Shown here one piece after another: positions 1 to 11,376 of a stretch of DNA of 64,000 bases. Made by a program: the position numbers and the translations under genes. Within the stretch, counting starts at the first letter, position 1, and each line of letters opens with the position of its first letter. The notes under the pieces are model-generated. The model was not told the DNA's origin, ran no database searches, and worked only from the letters and a program-made list of their open reading frames with translations. This DNA is from Chrysopilus asiliformis (taxonomy: Eukaryota; Arthropoda; Insecta; Diptera; Rhagionidae). The stretch spans positions 21,237,530 through 21,301,529 of the forward strand of contig OZ035962.1 of the NCBI GenBank assembly GCA_964034945.1, written 5' to 3'.

Positions 1-461
1 AACCCCTGAACTATTATACTCTAACTTTTTTTTAAAAACTACTCTTAATACTCTTTTTTGATGCAGAAATAGAATAAAGAAAAACCACTTAAAAATTCAA
101 ACATAATAGTTCACTGAACTTATTTATAACATTAAAAAATCAAGTACAATTTTCACTGATGATTTGGCATTTTCATATATTGTTTTTTGAAGACGAATTG
201 TAATTGACTGTTATATTGCCCAACTATATTCGCATAGAACACAAAATCGCTTGAAGAGGTAATACCTTTTTCTTAAGGATATAAATTCGACACACACATA
301 TGAACTCTTAAAAATATGTCAATTTTTATTCTGAATTTTCTCTCATAACGCTGTCGTGGAAAGATTGTTTTCTTTAATTGAAAGTCAATGGACAGAAGAA
401 AGAAATAGGTTAGATGTGCGGAAAAGCTCATGGCTGCTACGGCTGGAGTAGAAAGCCTATA

Positions 462-762
462 ACCTAGAGAGTGGCCATCGGGACATCTAAAAATGGCCGC
501 CGAGCTGAAAAACGAGCGCGAAAAACTTTAAACATTTGATTCATTGTTATAAATAATTGTGAAAATAACTTAAATCGGTTATTATAAGTAAAAAACTCAT
601 GTCTGAGGTATTAAAAAAATTTGGAAACTCATAGCTGTTTTGATAAATTGAAAAATTGTTTACAGACTGATCTAATCTGGAAAAAAAGCTGTTCTAACTG
701 ACCTAATAGACTGTCCTACTCAGTAGCACAGTCTATTAAGGTAGCATGGCCACTCTCTAGGT
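462..762. mobile_element. 301-bp inverted-repeat element with TA target duplication
   Basis: The ends read ACCTAGAGAGTGGCCAT and the reverse complement ATGGCCACTCTCTAGGT, flanked by TA on each side (460-461 and 763-764). A TA duplication is the hallmark of Tc1/mariner-class insertion, so this looks like a non-autonomous element of that class. The interior has no coding capacity. Related but more degraded copies occur at about 30370-30600 and 49440-49715; they share interior text such as CTGAGGTAT and TTGTTTACAGA, so this is a dispersed family. Confidence 0.7.
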
Positions 763-900
763 TAAAGGCTCTCTAGGCTGGAGTGGCTGCTATGGGTATT
801 TATTTTTTGGAAGTTGAAATTCAATTTTGTTCTATATAGAATGGATTAAATGAAAATGTTAGTCTGCTTATGATTAGTTTGTGGCTACACTAGGACCTAA

Positions 901-1386
901 AGTGCGGTTTAGACGAAGCAAGTAACTTGCGGCAAGTAGACGTAAATACACGCGATTTGACCTAGTGTGCGACGCTCGCATATGTGTGAGAATACTTGCC
1001 GCTCTCTCGAAAATAATAGAAAGCCATTCTATTTTTGTGGCAAGTAAAACCAATACAACAACATGGAACCGTGTACAAATGAGGTGGTTTTATGTGTGTG
1101 TGTTTCGGTTCATTTTATATTTGCTGCTGTGCCAGAAAACGTCGTAACATTTTAAGGAAAAAACGACACGGGTATAACAAACTCGTCGGCAACAAACAGT
1201 TTTAGGTCGAAATTCGCAAATTTTTCCACAAAAAAGAGTCGTGATATTTTTTCTCAGAAAATTTTAGGTTATGTTTTTCTTCTGCTGTCATTCTACTTGA
1301 AATGATTTACTTGAAACGTGTAAACTAAGCAAACTACTTGCCTCTCTTTACTTGCCGCAAGTTACTTGCTGTGTATAAACCCTGCT
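901..1386. mobile_element. 486-bp MITE with TAA target duplication
   Basis: Terminal inverted repeats begin AGTGCGGTTTAGACGAAGC on the left, and on the right the reverse complement begins AGCAGGGTTTATAC. Both ends share the inner block CAAGTAACTTGCGGCAAGTA, itself partly palindromic. TAA flanks both ends (898-900 and 1387-1389), which is the PIF/Harbinger-type 3-bp duplication. The 60-codon open frame inside has no recognisable domain. The element at 25279-26154 has a similar terminal architecture. Confidence 0.75.
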
Positions 1387-1689
1387 TAAGTCGAATACGC
1401 CCGTAAAGCACACTGATTTTTTTTTGATATTTACAAAAAACGAGGTTTTGTTTCAGATTTGATAAAAATACTCTTTTTCAAAGTAAGAAATACTCTTTTT
1501 TCAATTCGACGAGATGGTAACCCTATTTAGAACCCAAACATTGTGTGAAAAAAGCACGAAAAACAATATGCCTGGAGACAAAAATGGACCTTATGCTATG
1601 ATTCTGCAAGAAAGGAAGCAACAATCAAAGCAAATGAAATTGGACGCTTTCTTCAAAAAAGTGTGAGAATTTTATTTAGTACCGACGAA

Positions 1690-1920
1690 TTGAGGCGTTA
1701 AAAGCTAGAGTGGACCAACCCACATGTCGAAATCGTGAATTTTTTTGTGTTTGAATCACTATTGCGAGTGAGTTTTTAGATAAAAACATTTCAACATTGA
1801 GTAATAAGGTCCACAGAAATTTTTTTTTTTTTCAAAAATTTACAGTCAATAATAGTACAAAAGTGGAAAAGCTTCAAAAACTCGATTATGTGGCTTGGTC
1901 CACTCTAGCTTTTAACACCC
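1690..1920. mobile_element. Short inverted-repeat element (about 230 bp)
   Basis: The left end contains GTTAAAAGCTAGAGTGGACC and the right end contains its reverse complement GGTCCACTCTAGCTTTTAAC. The arms are about 28 bp long with a couple of mismatches. The interior is AT-rich, with a run of T and no coding sequence. A target duplication could not be fixed with confidence. Class unknown. Confidence 0.55.
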
Positions 1921-2723
1921 CAATTTATATCAAGAGATTATTATTCATTTTGTAAACGAATTTAAACTGTATTTATTAAATACATTTATAATTTATTTTG
2001 TTCATTTTACGCCCATTGTTTTGCGCAGGTGTCTCTCGGAATGGAACCCTGGCGTAAAACGACGTTTACCTGTACTTCTATATGTAAATACCACCCCTTC
2101 CATAAAATTAGTTTAAGTTTTTTTTAAATGCTTTCTGGAGCCATTTTCAACGAAATAAAGTCATGGTTATTGATTTATTGTTGTTGACTTCCTGGTCCAC
2201 AATGGGTTAAGTCGATTTTCAGGCAAAGCCAAAGTGACCTGTTTGTAAATGCAACAACAGATCAGTTTATTTTCGCATGCAAATAGACTTAAGCTTTTTG
2301 ACTTATTACCACAGATATATCCGGTGTGCGCACCAAAGTGACCAAGAAAGACCGGTTCGGTTTTCATTTAAGTGCTGCGATTTTTCCTTACCATCTCCGC
2401 AATCATTTCTACCGAAAATCGGCTTAAGTAAGACCGAAAATCGCCAAGTGCAATCGCGCACTCTTTATATATGTGGGCTCACTAGTTTATAGGCTCCCTA
2501 ATAGAGGCACTCTACATGCAGAAGAGGGTAATTTTTCCCAACCAGTTTTTTGGCTGTTAGGGTAATTTCTACGCAATTTCCCAGTTCAACTATTGGGCCC
2601 TCCAAATTGTAATCTGTTTGTAAACTTTGTGCTGTTTGGCGTGTGTTTTGTTGGTAGTGCGGCAGTAGAAGTTTTGTTGATAATTTGCAAAAATTCCTGA
2701 AAGGAGTATTCCTGTTTATAAAA

Positions 2724-5700
2724 ATGGGTTGCTTCCAAGGTAAACCGAACCCCAACCTTGAGCCAACTCAAGTTCGAGGCTGCACTGATGTTTTTTGGCT
2801 TTGCGTCTACATTCTTTTCTGGTTTCTGATGGTAAGTAGAAAGAAAAATGAGATCATTCTTTCGGTAATTGAAGGAAGTATGTAATTATGAAGGCATTTG
2901 ATGTTTTGCTTAAGCAAAAACTGTTAGTACGTATTTTCTAACACCACATATTTTGGTGAGTCTAGTGCGCTGCTGGCCGGAAATAGTAACGGGTCAATGA
3001 ACTTCACTAAAAAACTAATTACATTATTATAAAAATTGTAATAAAAAAGCAATTCTCAACCGCACCCACTAACGCTTTGGTTCCTGCCTTATGGAGCATC
3101 ATTGCGTGTGCACGCAATTTCGAATTCCAGTGATGGCCCATACACCCATCAGCAAAGCTATGTAGTGTCATGAAAGAATTGTTGGCGCGGTTCAATCTGA
3201 TTCAACTTAAATACAGGATGACTAATTCATCCTGTAAATGCTTATCAGAATTATGCTCTAATTATAGACTTCTTATCAGTATTTAGGGCAAAGGAAACCT
3301 TCGTCAAAAATTTGAAAATATGCATTTAGTTTGATTTAGTTAATAATAATGTGATTTGTACTTTCTTCTAGAGACTGAATTAAAATTCTCATTAATTGTA
3401 ACGCAACTCCTGTAAACCAACTAATTAATGTTTTCGCCTTTCTTTGAGTGTAATGAGCACATTCTGTTCAATTCGCCTGTCTGCCCGAGCATCACTTCAA
3501 AACGAATTTATCTTTATAAAACTTGGCAGATAAACTAATGATACACTGGAGGGTAATATAGCCTAAATTTATTTTATTAAGACAATCCCTTCCACTATAT
3601 TTTTTTATATTCATTTTTGTGCCCAAAGCACTTATCCAGAAATGTTTAAATAACCATATCTTCAAAAAAATGTATGGGAGGTACTCGTTATAGCTACCGT
3701 TACTTTTCCAAAATTTAATAAAAAACTACGATTTTTGTAAAACCTATTTACAAAAAATGTCAAGTCACTGGGTCAACGCGTTCTCGAGTTATTTAAGATA
3801 CGTACAACGGACAGACCGACAGAGAGATGCACGGACATCCTCATAATTTTGCTTGAAACGGATTTCGTACTAATCAGAAATTTTCTGTCTCCATCCGTTC
3901 TTGAGGTGGTCTCCTCCCTGGCTACAATACTTTTCCCTTTATAGAAAAGAAAAGTAAAATAAATAATGTGGCGAAAAGCGATATTTCACTCTAAAATATT
4001 TGAGGAGTCTGTAATGCGGGACGTCCAATCACCGTACCTTTACATGAAAAATATGATTTTTAAATCGCGTTGTAGTGAAAATAGCTTTGTAGGAGGTATT
4101 TTATTAAAATGAACATTAATCCAACAGCTAATAGTTAATATGTGTTATTATATTTTGGGAAATTCGCGGAAAAAATTATCCAAGAAACGTTTAGATTCTT
4201 AAAAAGTTAAAAATAGAAAATATGAAAATATAATTAATTCAATGTGCAAAAAAGCGTCCAACCTGCTTTTACACCCATTAAAATGATTAACTCATAACAA
4301 TGTTTATTTGACTAATAATTGATATATTTTCTTACAGATTGTCGTGGCAGTATTTTCCTTTGTCTACGGTAATCCAGTTCGTCTAATTAATGGCTATGAT
4401 TCTTTTGGAAATACTTGCGGCGTTAGCCATAATGAGAAATATTCGAATTTTCCTTTATCTGGAATGAACACAATTGACAAACCAAACTTACTATTTTTGG
4501 ACACTAAAAAACTACGGGAAACAATTAAAATATGTGTCAAGGAATGTCCTAACAAGCAAATTAATAATAGACAAGAATTGCTCAAGTATTATTTAGAAAG
4601 GGATACGCAATTATGTCGCTATGATTTCAATATGTCACTTCTATCCGAACGAGAGCCCAGCAATGTAAATTATTATGATTTACTAGGGCCTTGTCCACCG
4701 TTGCCTGTTTATGAGAGGTTTATCTTATAAAAATATTCAAAAATAACAAATTGTAGCAATTTTTTTCAATTTCAGCAAACCAATATTACACCGATGCATA
4801 CCGGTGGGTAAAAATGCACCAGGAAAAGAAATATACGGACTTTTGAATTCATGGGATGTCGCACAACAATTCCTCAGCGATTTGTATTCCACATGGCATA
4901 TTATTGTGTTGTTATGTGTATTGGCATTGGGTAAATATATAAGGCAATTACAATTCGCACAAAGAAGTTATATGAAATTTATTTATAGTGTTTTCAATTA
5001 TCCTAATCGCATTGATGCATTGGCTTACGAAATTGGTCTCATGGATTATCTGCATTGTAGTGATAATTGCGAGCATCGCCCTAACGGCTGTATTATGGTG
5101 GAGCTACTATAAGATCAAACACAAAGAAGGCATCAATACACAAATATCATTGCTCGAAGAATTCGTACGAAATGAAACCGCAATTTATGTATTAGCAATT
5201 ATTGCTACATTAATAATGGTAAATCTGATTGTCATTACGATTAACAAATTTATTTTATTTTGCATTCGTAGATACTGATTATTGTAATTGTCTACTTTCT
5301 GCGATCGAAAATTGGCGGCTTAGCTGCATTATTTGAAGAAGCCGGAAACTGTATGTTGAGCCTACCGGGTTTAGCGGGACCACCGATATTAGCGTTTATT
5401 GCGCTTATTATTTTCCTGGCTTTTTGGCTAGTTGTTGTCATTTGTCTTACTACAGCCAACTATCCTGGCATGAGACCAGAATCCAACGAAATCGTTCGTC
5501 ATAATACATCATTCAAAGAGGACTCAAGTACGAAACATGTCAAATTGGATTACAAATGTAAGTAAAATCGAAATATCAAAATTCCACGAGTCGGCCTAGT
5601 TCAAAAACGATTTATTTGATGAAAATCGAATGAAAATTTTTCTCAATGTTAAGGAGATTGCAGAAAAGGTGGTTATGAGAGATCAAATTTAAGTGAAGAA

Positions 5701-7141
5701 TGTGTTTTGAGTCACGCCATACCTAATAAGTATATTATACAGAGGTTCAAAATGTACAGAGTAATAATTATTATACACAGGTTCATAATTTTTCCTCTAA
5801 AACACTGGGTTCCGATTATTGAGATTTTAGATTGGGCTTATGGCGAATGAATTTACACTCACTAGCTCTTGACGAGACGCTGGCGGTGCAGGTAGTATAC
5901 AATACTAATGACGGACACAAGAGAATCGAAGTTCGTTGTCTGTTTGTCGTCATCCGATTGGACTCTCTACACCACCAGCGTCTCGTCCAGCACTAGTGAG
6001 TGTGAATTCGTTCGCCATAAGCCCAATGTAAAAATATCCATAATCAAAACCCAATTTTTTGAAAAAATTGAAAGTAAAATGAATATATTAATTAATTCCT
6101 AATAAATATTTTCAGCATTCTTACACATTGAGTATGTAGATTCCCATGTCTTACAAAACATGCTTTGGGTATATTTTATTGGTCTCATCTGGACAACCGA
6201 GTTCATTTTTGCATGTCAGCAATTGGCCATAGCAGGTGCTGTTGCCTATTGGTACTTTAGAAAACCAACAGACTCACCAGTTTTACATGCGATTGCAAAA
6301 CTAGTAAAATACCATCTTGGATCAGTAGCAAAAGGATCACTTTTAATCACAATTTTCAAGATTCCACGGCTAATTTTAACCTATCTCTACACTAAGTATA
6401 ATTTTTCATTCATTTTTTTTTCAAAAACATTAATTGTTCTTATTGTAGATTGAAGAAAGGCGAAGATCGTGACTCTGGATGCGCAAAGTGCTGCCTCAAG
6501 TGCTGTATTTGCAGTTTTTATTTGCTAGAGAAATTCATTCGATATCTCAACCATAATGCGTACACAGTAATCGCTATCGAATCCGTAAACTTTTGTCCAG
6601 CTGCCGGAATTGTAAAATCATTAGACTAACAGATTATTTAGATAAGATTTTCTGACATCTGTGTAATTTTAGGCTTGGAATGCAATGGCATCAAATGCTT
6701 TACAGGTAGCTACAATTAATGGCATTGGCGACTTCATTCTCTTCCTCGGTAAAGTAGTTGTTGCCGTACTATGTGGACTGATTAGCATTCTTGTACTGAG
6801 AGATCGTGAAGATATTCATTTCTATATTGCACCAGTAATTATTATAACTGTCTTTGGATTCTTCATTGCTCATGTTGTTCTATCGTTATACGAGGTAATT
6901 TATGATGAAGTCTCAAAAACATGTTTTTAATTGTGGAAAAATTAAATAGATTGTCGTTGACACATTGTTCCTATGCGTTTGCGAGGATAAAACTATAAAC
7001 GGGCCAAACGGACGCTGGAAACAAAGTAATTTGGCAAAATTAGTCGGTGAAGAGCCGCTTCCAGTGGAGGAACAAGCTATGCAAAGCGTGGAACTAACTC
7101 CAATCAATAAGCAACCGTTTAGTAGTAGTGTTGCTGCATAA
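2724..7141 (+). CDS. CTL1: Choline transporter-like protein 1 (SLC44A1/CTL1 family)
   Basis: Nine coding exons: 2724-2831, 4338-4717, 4776-4930, 4989-5218, 5272-5557, 6116-6395, 6449-6611, 6673-6894 and 6950-7141. All borders are GT-AG and the phases join to 671 codons plus TAA; vertebrate CTL1 is about 657 residues. The protein starts MGCFQGKPNPNLEP, with GCTDVFWL before the first membrane helix, then an extracellular loop with paired cysteines (DSFGNTCG, CVKECPNK, LHRCIP). It continues with about ten membrane helices, including family blocks close to FACQQLAIAGAV, KYHLGSVAKGS and YLNHNAYT. SLC44 proteins carry choline and related amines across plasma and mitochondrial membranes for phospholipid synthesis. 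The cysteine-rich GCAKCCLKCCIC stretch before YLNHNAYT is typical of the family. AATAAA follows at 7586. Intron 5 holds an inverted-repeat element. Assignment to the CTL1 rather than CTL2/4 branch rests on resemblance around the N-terminus. Confidence 0.93.
3672..3955. repeat. Dispersed repeat copy in intron 1 of the choline transporter
   Basis: About 285 bp contain the phrases CGAGTTATTTAAGATACGTA and GACAGACCGACAGAGAGATG. They reappear with many substitutions at 56285-56575, also inside an intron or between exons. The two copies can be followed over nearly their full length, so this is an interspersed element. No terminal repeat or coding frame is evident, so the class is unknown. Confidence 0.6.
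5825..6034. mobile_element. Inverted-repeat element in choline transporter intron 5
   Basis: The left arm contains TTGGGCTTATGGCGAATGAA and ACTCACTAG...GACGAGACGCTGG. The right arm is its reverse complement, ending in CGCCATAAGCCCAA. The arms are about 55 bp. A piece of the same right end (AGTGAGTGTGAATTC then AAGCCCAATGTAAAAAC) is present at about 43385-43425. The open frame at 5908-6102 lies within this element and is not a gene. The target duplication is unclear. Confidence 0.65.
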
Positions 7142-7585
7142 ATTTTAAAATGAAAAAAACAAATCCAAAAACCGAAAAAAACCATTCGACATTTAGACTT
7201 CGCCATTCAACTTTAACACAAAATCTTCGCACAAGAATCACATTTTCATTTAAACATTGAAACAAACTACAAAAGTGTCTTTAAATGAGCTCAAATTATT
7301 CATTTCGATATACTCTTTTCCATCATTGCTTTGAAGCTATAGTGCTCGTTTTTAAGATATAATGTGGTTGCTCAAAAAGCTTTATGTTAAGTGTAATCCG
7401 TCGCGCGTTTTTGTAAGTGTAATTCGCTTAAACTTTACAAATATTTATACATTTTTATTACATATTTGTAATTTAGAATATTTTCATGAATTTTTCTATA
7501 TAACCAGATTTTATAATAAGAAAATATTTATCTTTAGGATAAAAATAACTGTATTTACATTAAACGATGTTCTTATTTAACTTGA

Positions 7586-7591
7586 AATAAA
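7586..7591 (+). terminator. Poly(A) signal of the choline transporter gene
   Basis: AATAAA lies about 445 bp past the TAA of the choline transporter-like gene and is the first good hexamer in a long AT-rich 3' untranslated region. An open frame at 7362-7580 falls in this 3' region and is not considered coding. Confidence 0.5.
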
Positions 7592-7599
7592 AACTTTAT

Positions 7600-8130
7600 T
7601 TATAGTAAAAGCATTTTCATAGTTCTTAAGTTGGAACTTTCTGAAATTTGTAATCATTAAAGAACTTCAAAACTAACGTACAGATGACCGGCAGTCAAAG
7701 AAGCCCACGATACAATTTTCAACGATCAGCCGACAAAAGTTCTTGAATGAGTTCGCTGAGCAATATGAAGTAAAACTTTTGAGCGAATTGCATTCATCAG
7801 GATAACATTCGCAAGTGAAAGGGAAAGGTTCACAAAAGTAAAGCACAAAAAACTACACCCTTTCTTTTTCTTCCTTTCGCAAAAGCTGTATGGGCAGGAT
7901 AAGTGAACTGAAGTGAAGCAAACAATCTCACTGTTTTTTTTTTTGTTATTTTCTAAAAGCTCTCTAGGTTTAGTTCATGTAACAAGAATTTCTTCTAGCG
8001 TTGGTTATCTGTATATTGCTTTTATAATAAGTGAATACGTTTATTAAGGAATAGTTTATTTTTTGCAAAAACTGTTGTACATTTATCAGTGGTTAAAAAA
8101 AAATAAAGTTTAACGTAATTCCAACGTTTT
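7600..8130. other. Gap between convergent genes
   Basis: The choline transporter (+) and the first SDR gene (-) converge here. Nothing beyond AT-rich DNA is seen. TTTATT at 8056-8061 (AATAAA on the minus strand) could be the poly(A) signal of the SDR gene. Confidence 0.4.
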
Positions 8131-8913
8131 TTATTTGGCAAATGGCGTTACCATCGCATGACGGCCTCCATCGACAGGCAAATTCACACCAGTTACGAAC
8201 GAAGATTGACTTGTTACCAGAAATAATACCGCTTCAGCGACTTCCTTCACCTCGCCAGGGCGACCTAGGGCGTGAGTTTCTTTGCTATGTTCCAAAAACT
8301 CCTGGTACCTTTCCTCGCTCATACCACCACGCTTATGGATATCCGTAATCACAACGCCAGGATTAACGGAGTTTACGCGAACACCCTTTGGGGCTAATTC
8401 CAATGCAATACATCTGGTAAATTGATCAACAGCAGCCTTCGATAGACAATATGCTAGGACCCCAGAGAACGCTCTGATTCCATTAACACTGGAAATATTC
8501 ACAATCGCCCCCTTCGTTTTAATCAAATGCGGAACAGCAAGCATAGTTAACTGATACATTGATCGAATATTTGTATTCATTATGAGATCGTATTGCTCCA
8601 TTGAGGTATTTTCAATTGATCCGATTCCAATAATGCCCGAATTATTGATGAGAACGTCGATCTTGCCAAATTTTTGTAATGTTGAGTCCACAATATTTTT
8701 AATATCGTTATCAGAACAATTATCAGCTGTTATAATGAATGGCTGGCATTCTTTATTAATTGAAATACAGTCGCTCAATACAGAATTTAGATTTTCTATG
8801 TTTCGTCCTACCAAAACTACTGTGGCTCCCTCCTTTACGAAGTATCTGGCAATCTCGGCTCCAATACCAGAACTTGCTCCAGTGATTATACACACACGAT
8901 TAGCTAACGACAT
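8131..8913 (-). CDS. Short-chain dehydrogenase/reductase (classical SDR), paralog 1
   Basis: 260 residues with no intron in the coding part. The Rossmann cofactor motif TGASSGIG is at residues 11-18, the structural NNSG at 90-93, and the catalytic set N115, S142, Y155 and K159 is complete (YCLSK). GRN at 36-38 after the second strand suggests NADP(H) preference. It resembles the FabG-like/3-oxoacyl-reductase or glucose-dehydrogenase-like SDRs that form local clusters in insects (for example the Drosophila CG31549 group); the natural substrate is unknown. Just upstream on the minus strand, TTTCTTCTTTCCAG ends one base before the ATG, so the 5' untranslated region is probably spliced. It is one of three tandem paralogs and the most diverged: NNSG replaces NNAG, and NCSDND occupies the DVTKDA region. 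Confidence 0.93.
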   Translation of the reverse strand: MSLANRVCIITGASSGIGAEIARYFVKEGATVVLVGRNIENLNSVLSDCISINKECQPFIITADNCSDNDIKNIVDSTLQKFGKIDVLINNSGIIGIGSIENTSMEQYDLIMNTNIRSMYQLTMLAVPHLIKTKGAIVNISSVNGIRAFSGVLAYCLSKAAVDQFTRCIALELAPKGVRVNSVNPGVVITDIHKRGGMSEERYQEFLEHSKETHALGRPGEVKEVAEAVLFLVTSQSSFVTGVNLPVDGGRHAMVTPFAK

Positions 8914-9839
8914 TCTGGAAAGAAGAAATAATTTCTCAATATTGATTTAAAAAAGTAAATAACTAAAATTTGAAACTCAATTCTTAATAACTATACAAAG
9001 TGATTTTTATTTAATTCTAGAGATAATTTATCTTCGTTCAAAGTGGATTTTGACAGTGTAAAAATGTACATGCAAAATTATAGAAAATTTTATATTCTCT
9101 AAGAATCTTATTTTTAATCTAAAAGTCTTGAAAAATCACGCAGTAACGTATCTTATGTAAATGTTCTTTTTAATGTTTTTGGTCCCTTATTTTAAATTAA
9201 AACATAGATTTATCTACCTAACGGTTAGATGAAACGTTTCTTACATTACCTCCTATGGTAAAAAATTGAGTTTAATTTAAATTTATTGTACAAAAGCACT
9301 ACAAGACTCGAAAACTAATTGTTATAGAAGCTTAAAATTTTGTAAAGATATTGCTTTTATGAAAAAAAAAAGAAATTTTGTCCGAAAAATGTCCTCCGGA
9401 AAATTTCGTCTGGGATATTTAACCCACCCCTCCGTGTCCCCCCATGGAAATGAAGTGGCTTTATCGAAAACCACACATTTTCAGTGTCGAAGCAACGGTA
9501 TAGACAGCCTAGACGGCGTCTAGTACAATTTAAACATATTAAAATAAATTAAAACAGTACAAAAAAATTTATCAACCATTTTTTACCAAAAAAAAAAAAA
9601 AGTTTGTTACATTTAAAAATGATTATTCATGGCTATTCTGGAATTCAAAGTTAAAACGTAAAACCAAACTCAGTCGATTCGATTCGCCACTCAATTGATA
9701 TTTTGGTAATTTTGAAATTTGCAACGAGTAATTCTACCCTCAAAACGTTACTAGCTCATACGCAATCGAACAGAATTGAAACGCAGCGGATTCAAAAATA
9801 TAAATTGAGGGGAAATCGAAAAAACTTAGTGCTACTTTG

Positions 9840-10200
9840 GATCCCAGACTAGGCATTATTATCATTATCTACCCTCAGGCTTTTAAAGAGGCAAAAATCA
9901 CGATATTCTCTTCAAAACAATGAAATGAGCATTTTAATTTTTACGTATCTATTTTAAAGATACCTAGACAGATTTATCGACCCCAAAAACCCCTAGACGA
10001 GGTTTTTCCACGTTATCCTTACAGACTTCTTAACGTCAAAACAGTATTCAGCAACCCCGAAAACTCCCAAATGACATTTTTCACGGAAAATTTGAGGAAA
10101 AAGATAATGACATTATCCTTACAGGCTTTCCGTTGTCGTTATAGACTTCTTAATTCCAGAATTGAATTGAGCGACCCCGACACCCCTGTCAATTGCAATT
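9840..10200. repeat. Dispersed degenerate tandem repeat (about 115-bp unit)
   Basis: Successive units carry CGTTATCCTTACAGACTTCT, then a variant of ATTCAGCGACCCC(A)AAAACCC, then a purine-rich GGAAAATTTGAG(G)AAAA block. The same unit is found at about 13640-13975, 15125-15370, 45835-45940 and 58050-58560. This copy serves as the empty-site reference for the insertion at 13744-13908. Confidence 0.65.
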
Positions 10201-10439
10201 TTCTTATGTTTTAAAAGGAATACGAAATAAAACAAACCAGATTATAATTTTTCTGCTTTTATTTTCTGTGTTATTTATGTTATTAATACAAATCTGAAAA
10301 ATATAGTACACATATCGGCGCTTGAGTATTGTTTTGACGTACTCACCAAAACCGATGGATCAAAAATCGAAAAACAAGTTCATACAGCAATACAATACTT
10401 AGGTATTGTGGGAATTTTAGCGCTTCCGCTATTTACTAT

Positions 10440-11106
10440 CAGCCTTATTAATAAACGTTAGTTAACTTTTATCAATGGTTTACGCAGTGGATAACTCGAA
10501 ATTCTTATTAATAAAAAATTTTAAGAGTTAACTGACGTTAGTTAACTCTCTGTTAGCTAACATACCGATTCCCTCGAGTTAACGAGTTGATAACTCTTGA
10601 CGGCACATAACTCTTGCAATAATGACTATAAGAAACAATGATCCATTAAAAAAATGCAATTTATGTTATTATATTATATTATCTTATCACTTGAACACCA
10701 CTTTTCTGATCGCTTTCCTTCAATTTTTAAATTTTCCACTTTTAATTACTTTGCAGTGAATCACAATTAAAATAAAAACATTAATTTCACTCCTATTTTA
10801 ATATTGTCTCCAAGGAAACGGATTTAAAAAACCAAAATATGACTTATTTTAATATCGTCTCCAAGGAAACGGATTTAAAAAACCAAAATATGACTTAAAT
10901 GTAAAAGATTTTCATATTTTTTGGTACAATTCAGCACAAGGGTTGCCTTATTCAAACTAAATTTTTACATAAAATACGAGTTAGCTATTATATGGAGGAA
11001 ATTTTTTTATTAATAAGAATAGTTATCTAATGGATAAGTTTGCTATCTCGGAGTTAGTTAGCACATGAGTTATCTCCGTGTTAGGGATTTTTTATTAATA
11101 AGGCTG
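10440..11106. mobile_element. 667-bp inverted-repeat element, copy A
   Basis: The ends are CAGCCTTATTAATAAA and, in reverse complement, ACAGCCTTATTAATAAAAAA. TAT flanks both sides (10437-10439 and 11107-11109). A nearly identical copy of exactly the same length lies at 17640-18306, with TAA on both sides. Each copy contains the same internal duplication of about 51 bp around TCTCCAAGGAAACGGATTTA (10793-10894). No coding frame is present, so it is a non-autonomous DNA element with 3-bp target duplications. Confidence 0.85.
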
Positions 11107-11376
11107 TATATGTTTAAATCTAAAAAAATCATAAAAATAATTGTGACTGAAACAGACATTTCTGTGGTACTAAAAGTCTATTAACAAAACTAGCTTCCGA
11201 GAAAATTTAAAAAAAAACTTTATAGGCCAGATTTGGCATAAATTACATTCAAACTTTACACGCGATGATGTAACTGTGGTACATGGCGTATGCGCTAAAC
11301 CAGTACTTAAGTGACAATATATAATAAAATCTTAAAAGCAGCGAAATGAACATTTGAAAATCATTGAAAATTTCTT

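Larger units (their letters stand above)
1..2723. other. Intergenic DNA upstream of the choline transporter gene
   Basis: No convincing coding sequence is seen. The stretch holds three inverted-repeat elements annotated separately (462-762, 901-1386 and about 1690-1920). Between 2120 and 2720 lies AT-rich DNA that probably contains the promoter and 5' untranslated region of the choline transporter-like gene, but no core promoter motif could be assigned. Short open frames at 2277-2492 and 2498-2755 show no family features and overlap on both strands. Confidence 0.6.
8914..11376. other. Spacer between SDR paralogs 1 and 2
   Basis: No gene is seen. The 9840-10200 part is a dispersed repeat (annotated separately) and 10440-11106 is a 667-bp inverted-repeat element. 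The sequence near 9490-9530 (ATAGACAGCCTAGACGGCGTCTAG) recurs at about 17605-17635, next to the second copy of the 667-bp element. Confidence 0.55.

Noticed and set aside
2498..2771. Minus-strand frames near the choline transporter first exon
   Set aside because: They overlap the clear start of the plus-strand exon and show no family features.
5908..6102. 64-codon frame within choline transporter intron 5
   Set aside because: It lies in a MITE and is interrupted by the intron acceptor; the neighbouring exon is in a different frame.
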